Assembly: GCF_023168165.1 (NCBI RefSeq)
Contig: NZ_BQYJ01000002.1
Coordinates: 124,001 to 188,000, forward strand
Reading direction: 5' to 3'
Length of the DNA stretch: 64,000 bases
Source: Niallia sp. NCCP-28
Lineage (GTDB): Bacteria > Bacillota > Bacilli > Bacillales > Cytobacillaceae
Shown: piece after piece, positions 26,120 to 34,874 of the stretch
Layout: each line of letters begins with the position of its first letter
Position numbering within the stretch: position 1 is the first letter of the stretch
Translations under genes and position numbers: made by a program
The notes under the pieces: model-generated
Database searches by the model: none
Seen by the model: only the letters and a program-made list of their open reading frames with translations
Told to the model about the DNA's origin: nothing

Positions 26120-26701
26120 ATGAAAATGAAAAAGTTTAGTGGAATCATTATTGCAATTGTTATTATTGTTGTTTTATTGTTAGTTTTTATGACGAGCTAT
26201 AATGGATTTGTTAATGCAGAAGAAGATGTGGAACAGTCTTATGCGCAAATTGAAAATCAGCTGCAAAGAAGGCTGGATTTAATTCCTAATCTTGTAAATA
26301 CAGTCAAAGGGTATGCTTCACATGAAAAAGAAGTGATTCAGTCTATTTCAGATGCACGGGCAAATTTGGCAGGAGCGAAGACGCCAGAGGAAGAGGCAAC
26401 TGCAAATGCCCAAGTTTCAAGTGCTTTAAGCCGCCTTCTTGTAGTGGTGGAGAACTATCCGAATTTAAAAGCAGATAAACAATTTACACAGCTGATGGAT
26501 GAATTATCAGGTACAGAAAATAGAATTTCTGTTGCTCGAAAAGACTATAATGAACAAGTTTCTTCTTATAATAAAAAGGTAAAAAGATTCCCAGGTGCGA
26601 TATTAGCGCGCATTAGCGGATTTGATGAGAAGGAATATTTTCAGGCGAATAGCAATGCGGAAAACGCTCCAGAAGTGGACTTTGGAGGAAGCGGGGAATG
26701 A
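26120..26701 (+). CDS. lemA: LemA family protein
   Basis: This 193-residue protein has one N-terminal membrane helix (about 5-26) followed by the four-helix LemA domain. Conserved blocks are QIENQLQRRLDLIPNLVNTV, KGYASHEK, LLVVVENYPNLKADKQF, LSGTENRISVARKDYNE and FPGAILARISGF. LemA proteins are widespread and membrane-anchored, and their function is poorly known. The stop overlaps the start of the TPM-domain gene (ATGA), a pairing seen in many bacteria, suggesting that the two products act together. AGGAGTG is the RBS. Confidence 0.92.
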   Translation: MKMKKFSGIIIAIVIIVVLLLVFMTSYNGFVNAEEDVEQSYAQIENQLQRRLDLIPNLVNTVKGYASHEKEVIQSISDARANLAGAKTPEEEATANAQVSSALSRLLVVVENYPNLKADKQFTQLMDELSGTENRISVARKDYNEQVSSYNKKVKRFPGAILARISGFDEKEYFQANSNAENAPEVDFGGSGE

Positions 26702-27453
26702 CTGGGAAGTTATTTTCTGCTTTTTGTGCATGTATTTTTTCTCTTTTTGTTTGTGGAAGTGCATTTGCAGCAGCAGATGTACTTCCAAAGCCTGTAGGGG
26801 ATATTTATGTACAAGATTTTGCCCAGTTATTAAATGATGGCGAGAAGCAGGAATTAAATCAAATAGGTCGTATATTGGAAGACAAAACAACAGCACAAGT
26901 GGCTGTTTTATCCATTCAGACTATAGGGAATAAAACAATCGAAAACTATGCAAATGAAGCTTTTCGAATATATGGCATTGGAAATAAACAAAAAAATAAT
27001 GGCATACTGCTAGTAGTTGCTATGCAAGATAAAAAGGTAAGGATTGAAGTCGGTTATGGGTTAGAAGGAAGAATAACTGATGGCAAAGCAGGCAGAATCC
27101 TAGATGAATATACGCTGCCTTATTTAAAAAATGAAGAGCCAAATAAAGCGATAACAGAAACATATAAAGTGCTGGTTGATGAAGTATATCAAGAATATGG
27201 CATGGAAGCCCCTGACGGACTTGCAGCTGATAAAGCCATACAGCAAGGGGAAGAAACAGAATTTCCAATATGGCTTATTCTTATTATTGTAGCAGTGCTG
27301 TTATTTTTAGATTTTAAATTTTTTGGCGGAACAATCACTTATGCTATTTTAGCAATCCTTTCTCGCGGAGGAGGAGGGGGATCCTCTGGAGGAGGGCCAA
27401 GAAGTGGCGGAGGCGGTTCCTCTGGAGGCGGGGGAGCAGGAAGAAGCTGGTAA
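26698..27453 (+). CDS. TPM-domain membrane protein (YgcG family)
   Basis: This 251-residue exported protein has a signal peptide (about 1-25, ending near AFAAAD) and a TPM domain (about 35-155; DFAQLLNDGEKQELNQIG, TTAQVAVLSIQTIG, NNGILLVVAMQDKKVRIEVG, GLEGRITDGKAGRILDEY). One or two membrane helices follow (about 195-225). The tail is Gly/Ser-rich (GGGGGSSGGGPRSGGGGSSG and on) and ends in RSW. TPM domains were first described as thylakoid phosphatases, and bacterial members are linked to membrane-protein quality control. Coupled to lemA by a 4-bp overlap. The role here is not known. Confidence 0.88.
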   Translation: MTGKLFSAFCACIFSLFVCGSAFAAADVLPKPVGDIYVQDFAQLLNDGEKQELNQIGRILEDKTTAQVAVLSIQTIGNKTIENYANEAFRIYGIGNKQKNNGILLVVAMQDKKVRIEVGYGLEGRITDGKAGRILDEYTLPYLKNEEPNKAITETYKVLVDEVYQEYGMEAPDGLAADKAIQQGEETEFPIWLILIIVAVLLFLDFKFFGGTITYAILAILSRGGGGGSSGGGPRSGGGGSSGGGGAGRSW

Positions 27454-27491
27454 AGGATTGGAGATATATAATAGCATGATTTCTCGACCCT

Positions 27492-27597
27492 ATTTAACTG
27501 GCTTTTGACGCCCACCTAAGAGACAAGAAGAAGTAACAAGACATATAGCTATAGCTAAGGAGAAGTTTTTTGAGTGAAAGCTCGATTGTTAGTTAGA
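27492..27597. repeat. Degenerate R1-type repeat before yisK
   Basis: TTTAACTGGCTTTTGACGCC, CACCTAAGAGACAAGAAGAAG and CTCGATTGTTAGTTAG keep the order of R1 blocks. The hairpin halves are eroded. Confidence 0.45.
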
Positions 27598-27689
27598 ATT
27601 TTTTGTTTTCTTAATTAAGTTGCTTTTTTGAATGAAGATAGTAGAAAGCTTATAATAGGAGGATGAGAATAAATATCAGGAGGGAAGGC

Positions 27690-28607
27690 ATGAAATTAGT
27701 CACAGCATTGTATCAAGGAAAAGAAATGGTAGGTGTAATGGGGAAGTTTGATGATAAGGTGCTGCTAATAAAGCAAGCTGAAAGGAGATGTTTTAAAGGG
27801 GAAGTTTTTGAGGAGACTTTGTATGCATGTCTTCAAAAAGGTGAAGAGTTTTTGCATAATATTAGGCTGCTTATCCATTGGGTAGAAGCTAATCATTTAG
27901 AAGATGAATTATATATCCCTTTAAAAAATGTAGTACTGCTTGCCCCCATCCCAAAACCAGCCAAAAACATTTTTTGTGTTGGAAAAAACTATGCAGAACA
28001 TGCAATAGAAATGGGAAGCAAAGACGATATACCTGAATATGTAATGATTTTTACTAAAGCTCCAACAACAGTGATTGGTCCAAATGAAACAATCCTTCTA
28101 CATAAAGAAGTAACAGAGCAGCTTGATTATGAAGGAGAGCTAGCCATTGTTATTGGGAAAAAAGGAAGAGGGATAAAAAAAGAGGAAGCCTTTGATTATG
28201 TTTTTGGCTATACTATTCTGAATGATATTACAGCAAGGGATCTGCAAAAAAAGCATAAGCAATTTTTTATTGGAAAAAGTTTAGATAACAGTGCACCAAT
28301 GGGGCCTTGGATTGTTACAAAGGATGCAATCAAAAATCCTAACCACTTGAAGGTGCAAACAAAGGTGAATGGGGAAGTGAGACAAGATTCTAATACAGAG
28401 CATTTTATTTTTCCAATTGAAGAAGTAATCAGTGTTTTATCCAAGGGAATGACATTGGAGCCAGGCGATATTATTGCAACAGGAACTCCTGCTGGTGTGG
28501 GAAAAGGATTTAACCCACCTCGTTTTTTAAAAGAAGGAGATAAAATAGACATAAAAGTAGAGAATATTGGCGTTTTAACCAATATTGTAGGAGAAAACAG
28601 CCAGTAA
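27690..28607 (+). CDS. yisK: Fumarylacetoacetate hydrolase-family enzyme, YisK-like
   Basis: This 305-residue enzyme has a C-terminal FAH fold (about 95-300). The metal-binding Glu/Glu/Asp set is visible in LDYEGELAIVIGKKG and GYTILNDITARDLQ. Other FAH blocks are IFCVGKNYAEHAIEMG, FFIGKSLDNSAPMGPW and DIIATGTPAGVG. The N-terminal about 90 residues form the small domain of YisK. B. subtilis YisK is an oxaloacetate decarboxylase with an additional link to cell shape (Mbl), from memory. ATG 27690 with AGGAGGG is preferred over 27663. yisL follows, as in B. subtilis. Confidence 0.88.
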   Translation: MKLVTALYQGKEMVGVMGKFDDKVLLIKQAERRCFKGEVFEETLYACLQKGEEFLHNIRLLIHWVEANHLEDELYIPLKNVVLLAPIPKPAKNIFCVGKNYAEHAIEMGSKDDIPEYVMIFTKAPTTVIGPNETILLHKEVTEQLDYEGELAIVIGKKGRGIKKEEAFDYVFGYTILNDITARDLQKKHKQFFIGKSLDNSAPMGPWIVTKDAIKNPNHLKVQTKVNGEVRQDSNTEHFIFPIEEVISVLSKGMTLEPGDIIATGTPAGVGKGFNPPRFLKEGDKIDIKVENIGVLTNIVGENSQ

Positions 28608-28667
28608 GACACTGCTTGCCACTTTAAATTATGATAAGATATTAAAAGAAAAGGAGGGGGCATACTT

Positions 28668-29024
28668 ATGATACATGCACATATAACTTCATGGGCATTG
28701 GCGCTTATTCTTTTTGTGATAGCACTAGCATTGCATAAAAGCGGCAAAGCAAAAGGCAGCAAAATTGTACATATGATTCTTAGGTTAATGTATTTATTTG
28801 TGATTGGAACAGGCATTTGGATTCTCATTTCTTTTGGAAGTCTGCCAGTAAAATACTTATTAAAAACGCTAGTAGGACTATGGGTTGTTGTAATGTTTGA
28901 AATGATTCTTGTTCGCACAAAAAAGGACAGAAAAACAAGCATTCTTTGGATACAATTTATTGTAGCGCTAGTGCTAGTCCTCTATTTAGGAATGACATTG
29001 CCGATGGGAATTTGGCATTATTAA
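28668..29024 (+). CDS. yisL: YisL family (UPF0344) membrane protein
   Basis: This 118-residue protein consists almost entirely of four membrane helices (about 5-22, 38-58, 64-84, 91-113) joined by short basic loops. It starts MIHAHITSWALALILFVIAL and matches the UPF0344/YisL layout. Function unknown. A very strong RBS (AAAGGAGGGGG) precedes ATG 28668. It lies 60 bp after yisK, so cotranscription is likely, and a strong terminator follows. Confidence 0.88.
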   Translation: MIHAHITSWALALILFVIALALHKSGKAKGSKIVHMILRLMYLFVIGTGIWILISFGSLPVKYLLKTLVGLWVVVMFEMILVRTKKDRKTSILWIQFIVALVLVLYLGMTLPMGIWHY

Positions 29025-29038
29025 AAGCAAAAACACTA

Positions 29039-29084
29039 GAAAAGGACAATGCACAGTAAAAAACTCGATGCATTGTCCTTTTTA
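29039..29084 (+). terminator. Terminator after yisL
   Basis: AAAAGGACAATGCA and TGCATTGTCCTTTT form a perfect 14-bp stem with a T-rich end. Confidence 0.9.
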
Positions 29085-29214
29085 TAATTGCAGCAAACAC
29101 TAATTAATAGATTGCAATATTGTTTGTTTCCCTTGCTGTTTCAACCTTGGCAAATAGGCCCCTGCTAAGACTGCTTATTAATTATTTTGTTGGTTCAGCT
29201 AAACTTGGCTGATG

Positions 29215-29330
29215 CTTTCTGCGAGCGAGAGTAGCTTTGTCCCTATAGTGTTTTGCTTCTCCAGCAGAAGTCTCAGTACCTTCCACTCTAATCACTACAT
29301 TACAAAAATCAACAATTAGCTTTAGCAAGT
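29215..29330. repeat. Degenerate R2-type repeat between yisL and the two-component operon
   Basis: This contains CCAGCAGAAGTCTCAGTACC and, at its right end, ATCAACAATTAGCTTTA, identical to the end of the copy at 36195-36318. No gene lies between 29025 and 29401; the promoter of the histidine kinase must be near the end of the gap. Confidence 0.5.
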
Positions 29331-29401
29331 TCTTTTTTTATTGTCAGTTTTATCCTCTTTTGATACGTTAAAAGTACTGATGAAAATGAGGTGAAAGGAA
29401 T

Positions 29402-30508
29402 GTGAGAACTTATTATCCGAAGTTATTGCTATTATTGTTTTTATTAGGAAGTGTATTGTTTGCTGCTTTTTCTTATCATCTTCCGTTTCTTATTTTGCTT
29501 TTTTCATCATCTTGTATTCTTGCATTATTTTTTATTACTCCGATAGTGAAGAAAAAAACAATATTTTATATTTTTGCATTTATTCTAATAGAAGTTTTAG
29601 TTGTATTAATGGATAAACAATTTGTTGTTTATTTATATGCTGTATTGCTATTTCTTTTAATAGAATGCAGCAAAGATTTAGCTGTATATACTTTTCGGCT
29701 TCTTTTAATTTCTCTTGCATTTATTAATCTGCTGATCTTTTTCTTTCTTTATTCCTCTTTTATACTTATGTATTTATGTGGATCGAGTTTAATTGTTATC
29801 CTTTTATATCATGCAAATGAAGTATCCCAGGATTATTTGCAAGTAAGAAATGCATATGAATCTTTAGTCAATGAATTTCGCATTCAAAAGCGGCATGCTT
29901 ATCAAAATGAAAAAGAGGCCAGAATGGAAGAACGCAATCTTATTGCAAGAGAAATGCACGATGCAGTGGGGCATAAGTTAACGGCATTATTGATGCAGAT
30001 TGAGCTGTTTAGAATTCAAGAGAAGAATGCCTCTTTTAATATCCTGAAAAAGATGGCTTCAGAATCATTAGAAGAAACAAGAAAAGCTGTACGCATTTTG
30101 CAGGAAGAAGAACCTTACGGAATTTCTTCTGTACTGCATTTAATAAAAAAATTGGAAAGTGAAAATACGGTTTATGTTCATTTGACCACTAAAAAAGGAG
30201 TCTTTCAAGTATCCATAAACAATCGCCAAAGCGCAATTCTATATCGCATAATCCAAGAGGGGCTAACGAATGCGATGAAATATGCCAGTTCCAAACAAGT
30301 TTTTATTACACTAAGTGTTTCGCCGATTGGCCATATTATGTTTGAATTAAAAAATCAGTATGTGCATAAACATCCATTGCATGAAGGATTCGGACTGGAA
30401 AATATGAAGAAGCGTATAAAAGAAATTGGCGGAACATTACATATATATCAAGTGGAAGATCAATTTATTGTACAAGGAACAATGCCTGTAGAGGAGATAA
30501 ACATATGA
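29402..30508 (+). CDS. Sensor histidine kinase, NarL/LiaS-type (LnrJ-like)
   Basis: This 368-residue membrane kinase has five or six closely packed membrane helices (about 8-137) and no large extracellular loop, as in intramembrane-sensing kinases. A short coiled linker leads to a HisKA_3 domain (EERNLIAREMHDAVGHKLTA, phospho-acceptor His186). The ATPase domain shows ILYRIIQEGLTNAMKYASS and HEGFGLENMKKRIKEIGG. The start is GTG 29402 behind AGGTGAAAGGA. The stop overlaps the regulator gene. An ABC exporter follows, so the kinase probably senses the exporter's substrate. The five-gene layout equals LnrJK-LnrLMN (YfiJKLMN) of B. subtilis. Confidence 0.88.
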   Translation: MRTYYPKLLLLLFLLGSVLFAAFSYHLPFLILLFSSSCILALFFITPIVKKKTIFYIFAFILIEVLVVLMDKQFVVYLYAVLLFLLIECSKDLAVYTFRLLLISLAFINLLIFFFLYSSFILMYLCGSSLIVILLYHANEVSQDYLQVRNAYESLVNEFRIQKRHAYQNEKEARMEERNLIAREMHDAVGHKLTALLMQIELFRIQEKNASFNILKKMASESLEETRKAVRILQEEEPYGISSVLHLIKKLESENTVYVHLTTKKGVFQVSINNRQSAILYRIIQEGLTNAMKYASSKQVFITLSVSPIGHIMFELKNQYVHKHPLHEGFGLENMKKRIKEIGGTLHIYQVEDQFIVQGTMPVEEINI

Positions 30509-31146
30509 TAAGGGTGCTAATAGCAGAGGATCAGGGGATTGTGAGAAATGGTTTAAAAATGATTATTGAGCAAGATCAAGACATAAAGGTTGTGGCAGAA
30601 GCGGAAAATGGCAAAGAAGCATTAAAGCAATTAGACATGTATGCAGTAGATATTGTGTTAATGGATATACGGATGCCTGTTATGGATGGAATAGAGGCAA
30701 CAGAGCAAATAAGAAAAGCATTTCCAAACGTGAAGATATTAATTTTAACAACATTTAATGACGAGGAGTATGCAATTCAAGCATTTAAAAAAGGGGCAAA
30801 TGGATTTTTATTAAAGACAACGGACAGTGTGCATTTATTGCAGAGCATTAAAAGCTGTTTGGCAGGCGGAATGTCTATTCATAATGAAGTGGCCCCAAAA
30901 TTAATGTCAAAGCTTTTGTCAGAAAACAAAACAGAACATACCATATCGTGTAATTATCATTTAACCGATCGAGAAAAAGAGATTGTTCAACAGATAGGAT
31001 TGGGAAAAACAAATAAAGAAATTGCGGGGGAATTATTTTTATCTGTTGGAACGGTAAAAAATCATATTACACAAATTTTAACCAAACTTGAATTAAGAGA
31101 TCGGACACAGCTTGCTATCTTTGCAGTGAAAAATGATTTTATTTAA
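30505..31146 (+). CDS. Response regulator, NarL/LuxR family (LnrK-like)
   Basis: This is a 213-residue transcription regulator. The receiver domain (1-120) has the acidic pair AEDQ (Glu8, Asp9), the phospho-acceptor Asp54 in VLMDIRMPVMDG and the conserved Lys in FLLKTT. The C-terminal LuxR helix-turn-helix reads LTDREKEIVQQIGLGKTNKE and LFLSVGTVKNHITQILTKL. It overlaps the kinase gene by 4 bp, so the two form a classical pair. Its likely target is the ABC operon 266 bp downstream, where a 14-bp palindrome is found. Confidence 0.9.
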   Translation: MIRVLIAEDQGIVRNGLKMIIEQDQDIKVVAEAENGKEALKQLDMYAVDIVLMDIRMPVMDGIEATEQIRKAFPNVKILILTTFNDEEYAIQAFKKGANGFLLKTTDSVHLLQSIKSCLAGGMSIHNEVAPKLMSKLLSENKTEHTISCNYHLTDREKEIVQQIGLGKTNKEIAGELFLSVGTVKNHITQILTKLELRDRTQLAIFAVKNDFI

Positions 31147-31314
31147 TTTGAATAGCTCATATTTATTGTGCTGCATCTAGATGTTTAGGTAAAGAATTTT
31201 CATTTAGATGCAAGCAGGAAAGCATGCTTGTGAACCATATATGAAATAAAGCTGTTTAAAAAGGGAGAGAGGAATCTTTTCCTTTTTATTTTGAAGTAAA
31301 TATGCCTCTTATCC

Positions 31315-31328
31315 ATGACTTAAGTCAT
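31315..31328. promoter_or_regulatory. 14-bp palindrome upstream of the ABC operon, candidate response-regulator site
   Basis: ATGACTTAAGTCAT is a perfect palindrome 85 bp before the ATPase start, in the only large gap of the module. LuxR-type dimers bind such dyads. The link to the adjacent regulator is inference. Confidence 0.45.
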
Positions 31329-31412
31329 TTGTTTTTCTGCAAGAAGTGACCTTTAGTTATAGGAGCATAAGGGAATTTTCTTTAAGATAAGAAATAGAAA
31401 GGATGATGCTGC

Positions 31413-32345
31413 ATGTTAGAAATAATAAAGTTGTCCAAAGCATATAAGCAAAAAAAGGTAGTTGATTCGATTAATTTGTACTTGGATTGTGGAGAAACGG
31501 TTGGTTTGCTGGGGCCGAATGGAGCAGGAAAATCAACAACCATTTCTTTAATCTCTTCCTTGGTGCAGCCAAGTGGCGGGGATGTGCGTTTGCATAATGA
31601 AAGCATTTTAAAATCCCCACAGAGTTTACGTGAGATTTTAGGTGTTGTTCCTCAAGAAATAGCTCTTTATATGGATCTTTCTGCAAGAGAAAATTTAATT
31701 TTTTTCGGAAAAATGCACCGCATTTCAAATAGTAGCCTGCAAAAGCGGGTTGATGAAGTGTTGGATATTATCGGTTTAAAAGATCGAGAAAAAGATTTAG
31801 TAAAAACATTTTCCGGTGGAATGAAACGAAGATTGAATATTGGGGTAGCACTGATTCATGAACCGAAAATTATCATTATGGATGAACCGACTGTTGGGAT
31901 TGATCCGCAATCTCGCAATTATATACTAGAAACGGTAAAAAAACTTAATAAAGAACAAAACATGACCGTTCTTTACACAAGTCATTATATGGAGGAAGTA
32001 GAATTTCTTTGTGACCGCATTTATATTATGGATCACGGTCAAATCATTGCATCTGGCACAAAGGAGGAATTAAAAAATATTCTTTCTCAAGAAACGGCAA
32101 TCAATATTAAAGTGGAGTTGATCAAACATGATTTTGTCGAGGCATTAAAGAGCCAAGACAATGTTAAAAATTTATCGATTCAGCAATCTGTCATTACAAT
32201 AATTGTTCCAAAACAAGTAAACATGTTGAAGAATATTTTTAAAATAGCGGAAGAACATACAACAAATGTACTCTCCGTAAATATTGTGACACCGACTTTA
32301 GAAGATGTATTTTTGCATCTTACAGGGCGTCAGTTAAGAGATTAG
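31413..32345 (+). CDS. ABC transporter ATP-binding protein (LnrL-like)
   Basis: This is a 310-residue ATPase of an ABC-2 exporter. Walker A is LLGPNGAGKSTTIS and the Q-loop lies in GVVPQEIALYMDLSA. The signature is TFSGGMKRRLNIGVAL, Walker B KIIIMDEPTVGID and the H-loop TVLYTSHYMEE. About 90 C-terminal residues form the DrrA-type regulatory extension ending in TPTLEDVFLHLTGR. Two permease genes follow at once. B. subtilis LnrL (YfiL), with its two permeases, protects against the polyene linearmycin; the substrate here is not shown. AAAGGATGATGCTGC precedes ATG 31413. Confidence 0.92.
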   Translation: MLEIIKLSKAYKQKKVVDSINLYLDCGETVGLLGPNGAGKSTTISLISSLVQPSGGDVRLHNESILKSPQSLREILGVVPQEIALYMDLSARENLIFFGKMHRISNSSLQKRVDEVLDIIGLKDREKDLVKTFSGGMKRRLNIGVALIHEPKIIIMDEPTVGIDPQSRNYILETVKKLNKEQNMTVLYTSHYMEEVEFLCDRIYIMDHGQIIASGTKEELKNILSQETAINIKVELIKHDFVEALKSQDNVKNLSIQQSVITIIVPKQVNMLKNIFKIAEEHTTNVLSVNIVTPTLEDVFLHLTGRQLRD

Positions 32346-32356
32346 GAGGGAAAGGC

Positions 32357-33613
32357 ATGTTCTTTCAGCTAATAAAAAAAGAATTGCTTATTATGTGGAG
32401 AAGACCTAGAGAATTGATTATATTGCTGTTGATGCCATTTATTTTGATTACCATATTAGGAAGTGCACTAGGGGCTTTTAATGATGGCGAGGTAAAGGTG
32501 GATGCAAAACTCGCCGTTTATTTAAAGGATGAATCAAAGACGGCACAAAATAAAGCGATAAAAGATATTCAAAATAGCTCCTTATCAAATGAGGAAAAAG
32601 CAGCAAAAATAGCCATTGTTTCTGCATTTAATCCTGTAGATATTTTTTTAAACGAAGTAATAGAAAATAAAGAGCTAAAAAAATTAGTGAAAGTTATTGT
32701 TGTCAAACAGCCTATTTCTACAAAAGAGCAAAAAAAATATGATGGCATACTGGAGATTCCTTCTTCTTTTTCAGAACAATTTTATGAAAAACTCCTTTAT
32801 GAAAAAGGTGATGGCGGACAGTGGAAGTTAGCAGTTGCAGATAATACCTCAGTAAATGCAACGGTAATCCAAGATATTGTTTCTGGTTTCCAGAAAGAAA
32901 TCAACTTAGCAAAAACAGCACAACAATTGCAAGTCGATTATAAAAAAATCGCTTCTGCTGATACAAAAGTTGGAAAAGCAGAAAATATAGTGCAGAAAAA
33001 AGATATTAATGCATTTTCTTATTACGCAGTGGGAATGTGTGTCATGTTTGTATTTTATGTGGCAACAACCGTAGCGAGTTTTGCCTATCAGCAGAAAGAA
33101 GATCATATGTATGAACGAATATTGCTTGCAAATGTGTCTCCTTTTGCCTATTTTGCTGGAATATTTGCAGCGACGTTTCTGCTTTCTTTTATTCAGATGA
33201 ATTTATTGTTCAGTCTAACTGCTCTTTTTTATGGAGTAACATTTTCAAATATTTTGTATTATCTCTATATTACAATAGCGCTGAATGCTATGACAGCAAG
33301 CTTTGCCGTTTTTATAACATCTATTAGCTATGTGAGCAATTCAAGAAATGTAGAAGGTATTTTCTCTAGCTTAATTGTTCCCATTTTAGCATTTGTTGGG
33401 GGAAGTTTTTTTGATTTAAGTGCAATTGGCGGATTTATGGAACGTTTGGGAGAATTATCACCAGTGGGAGCAGCAATTACTGCTTATTTGAAATTGATGC
33501 AAGGTTTTCCTTTACAGGATATGGGGGAGCAATTACAAGCAATTTTCCTCTTTACAGGTGCACTGCTTGTCATAACATTCGTTTTAATTAGGAAAAGAGG
33601 TGTTGCAAGATGA
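32357..33613 (+). CDS. ABC-2 type permease (LnrM-like)
   Basis: This is a 418-residue exporter subunit. One N-terminal membrane helix (about 20-40) is followed by a large extracytoplasmic domain (about 45-220). Five membrane helices follow at about 222-415, the ABC2_membrane_3 arrangement. The last loop carries FVGGSFFDLSAIGG and GELSPVGAAITAYLKLMQG, typical of this family. It lies 11 bp after the ATPase gene, and its stop overlaps the start of the second permease (ATGA). The strong RBS TAGGAGGG precedes ATG 32357. Confidence 0.9.
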   Translation: MFFQLIKKELLIMWRRPRELIILLLMPFILITILGSALGAFNDGEVKVDAKLAVYLKDESKTAQNKAIKDIQNSSLSNEEKAAKIAIVSAFNPVDIFLNEVIENKELKKLVKVIVVKQPISTKEQKKYDGILEIPSSFSEQFYEKLLYEKGDGGQWKLAVADNTSVNATVIQDIVSGFQKEINLAKTAQQLQVDYKKIASADTKVGKAENIVQKKDINAFSYYAVGMCVMFVFYVATTVASFAYQQKEDHMYERILLANVSPFAYFAGIFAATFLLSFIQMNLLFSLTALFYGVTFSNILYYLYITIALNAMTASFAVFITSISYVSNSRNVEGIFSSLIVPILAFVGGSFFDLSAIGGFMERLGELSPVGAAITAYLKLMQGFPLQDMGEQLQAIFLFTGALLVITFVLIRKRGVAR

Positions 33614-34704
33614 AGGCGATTCTATGGGGAAAATATAAACAAACTATTCGGAAACCAGGGGCCTTCATTATTATTACGCTGATTTGTGTAGTTTTTTCTT
33701 TTTTGCTAGGCAAATCGTCTTTTTCCAAAATAGAGGTGCCTGTTTTTAATGAAGGAAGCAGCAGCGGTCTGCAGTCAATTTTGCAGGAGTTGAATAAAAG
33801 CGACAGTTATTCATTTAAAGCATACTCCCTAAAGGAAATGAAAAAGAAAGTGGAAGAAGGGAAATCAGCTGCTGGGTTAAAGCTAGGGGAGGATTCGTAT
33901 ACACTTATTCGTGTTGCCGACACTGCTGATGTGATGCTGATCAATCGTTATGTAGAAAAGTATTATCAAAATAAACAGCAGAAACAGTTATTATTGGCAT
34001 CAGCGGAGAAACAGGATGCAGAAAAAATCATCGATGAGAATGAGAAAAAACCAATACTCACTATTTCACAGGATAGTGTTATATCGCAAAAAAAATCTTC
34101 CTATAATCAATCGCTGCAAGCATTATTTGGATTTACTCTATTTTTTAGCATCTATACAGTAGCATATACGGTTGTAGAGATATTGAGAGATAAACAAAAT
34201 GGCTTGTGGGATCGCTTTATTTTATCATCTACATCGAAGACACAGCTGTATTTGGGACATTTATTATTTAGTTTTATTATTGGATATATTCAGATGATCA
34301 TTATTTTTTCTATTTTTAATTATGGAGTGGGAGTAGACTTTAATGGCAAGTTTTATTGGATATTTATTTTAATTGTTCCATATTTATATGCAATTGTATC
34401 ATTGGCTATCCTATTGACGGGATTAGTGAAAACAGCCAGCCAATTTAACTCTATCATTCCCCTTATATCGGTAAGTTTTGCAATGCTAGGGGGGGCATAT
34501 TGGCCCTTGGAGATAGTTACCTCTAAGTTTTTATTGCTATTATCCAAATTCATCCCCATCACTTATGGCATGGATCTGCTTAAAACGGCAATTATTCAAG
34601 AAACGTCATGGTCAGAACTAATGTTGCCGGCTGCTGTTCTTCTATTGATGGGAACATTAATGCTTGGAGTAGGCATTCGTTTAATGGAAAAAAGACATGT
34701 TTGA
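33610..34704 (+). CDS. ABC-2 type permease (LnrN-like)
   Basis: This is a 364-residue second permease with the same layout as the first: an N-terminal helix (about 17-35), an outer domain (about 38-170) and five to six helices at about 175-358. It includes LGGAYWPLEIVTSKFLLLLS and KFIPITYGMDLLKTAI. It is translationally coupled to the upstream permease by a 4-bp overlap, so the pair probably forms a heterodimeric channel driven by the ATPase dimer. The module ends here; a hairpin follows about 70 bp downstream. Confidence 0.9.
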   Translation: MKAILWGKYKQTIRKPGAFIIITLICVVFSFLLGKSSFSKIEVPVFNEGSSSGLQSILQELNKSDSYSFKAYSLKEMKKKVEEGKSAAGLKLGEDSYTLIRVADTADVMLINRYVEKYYQNKQQKQLLLASAEKQDAEKIIDENEKKPILTISQDSVISQKKSSYNQSLQALFGFTLFFSIYTVAYTVVEILRDKQNGLWDRFILSSTSKTQLYLGHLLFSFIIGYIQMIIIFSIFNYGVGVDFNGKFYWIFILIVPYLYAIVSLAILLTGLVKTASQFNSIIPLISVSFAMLGGAYWPLEIVTSKFLLLLSKFIPITYGMDLLKTAIIQETSWSELMLPAAVLLLMGTLMLGVGIRLMEKRHV

Positions 34705-34774
34705 TGGAGAATAAGATTAATAGAATGGAACAGAGGGTGAATCGGGGCAGATGGCAAACGCCGGCTCTCTCTTG

Positions 34775-34826
34775 AAAAATGCGCAATGGAGGCATAAATT
34801 ATGTTTTCATTGCGCATTTTTTTCGT
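34775..34826 (+). terminator. Terminator after the ABC operon
   Basis: AAAAATGCGCAATG and CATTGCGCATTTTT are fully complementary with an approximately 20-nt loop and a T run. It lies between the permease and the acetyltransferase RBS. Confidence 0.85.
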
Positions 34827-34874
34827 TTTTTTTTAATAAACGATATAATAATTGGTATAGAAAGGAGTGAGTCG

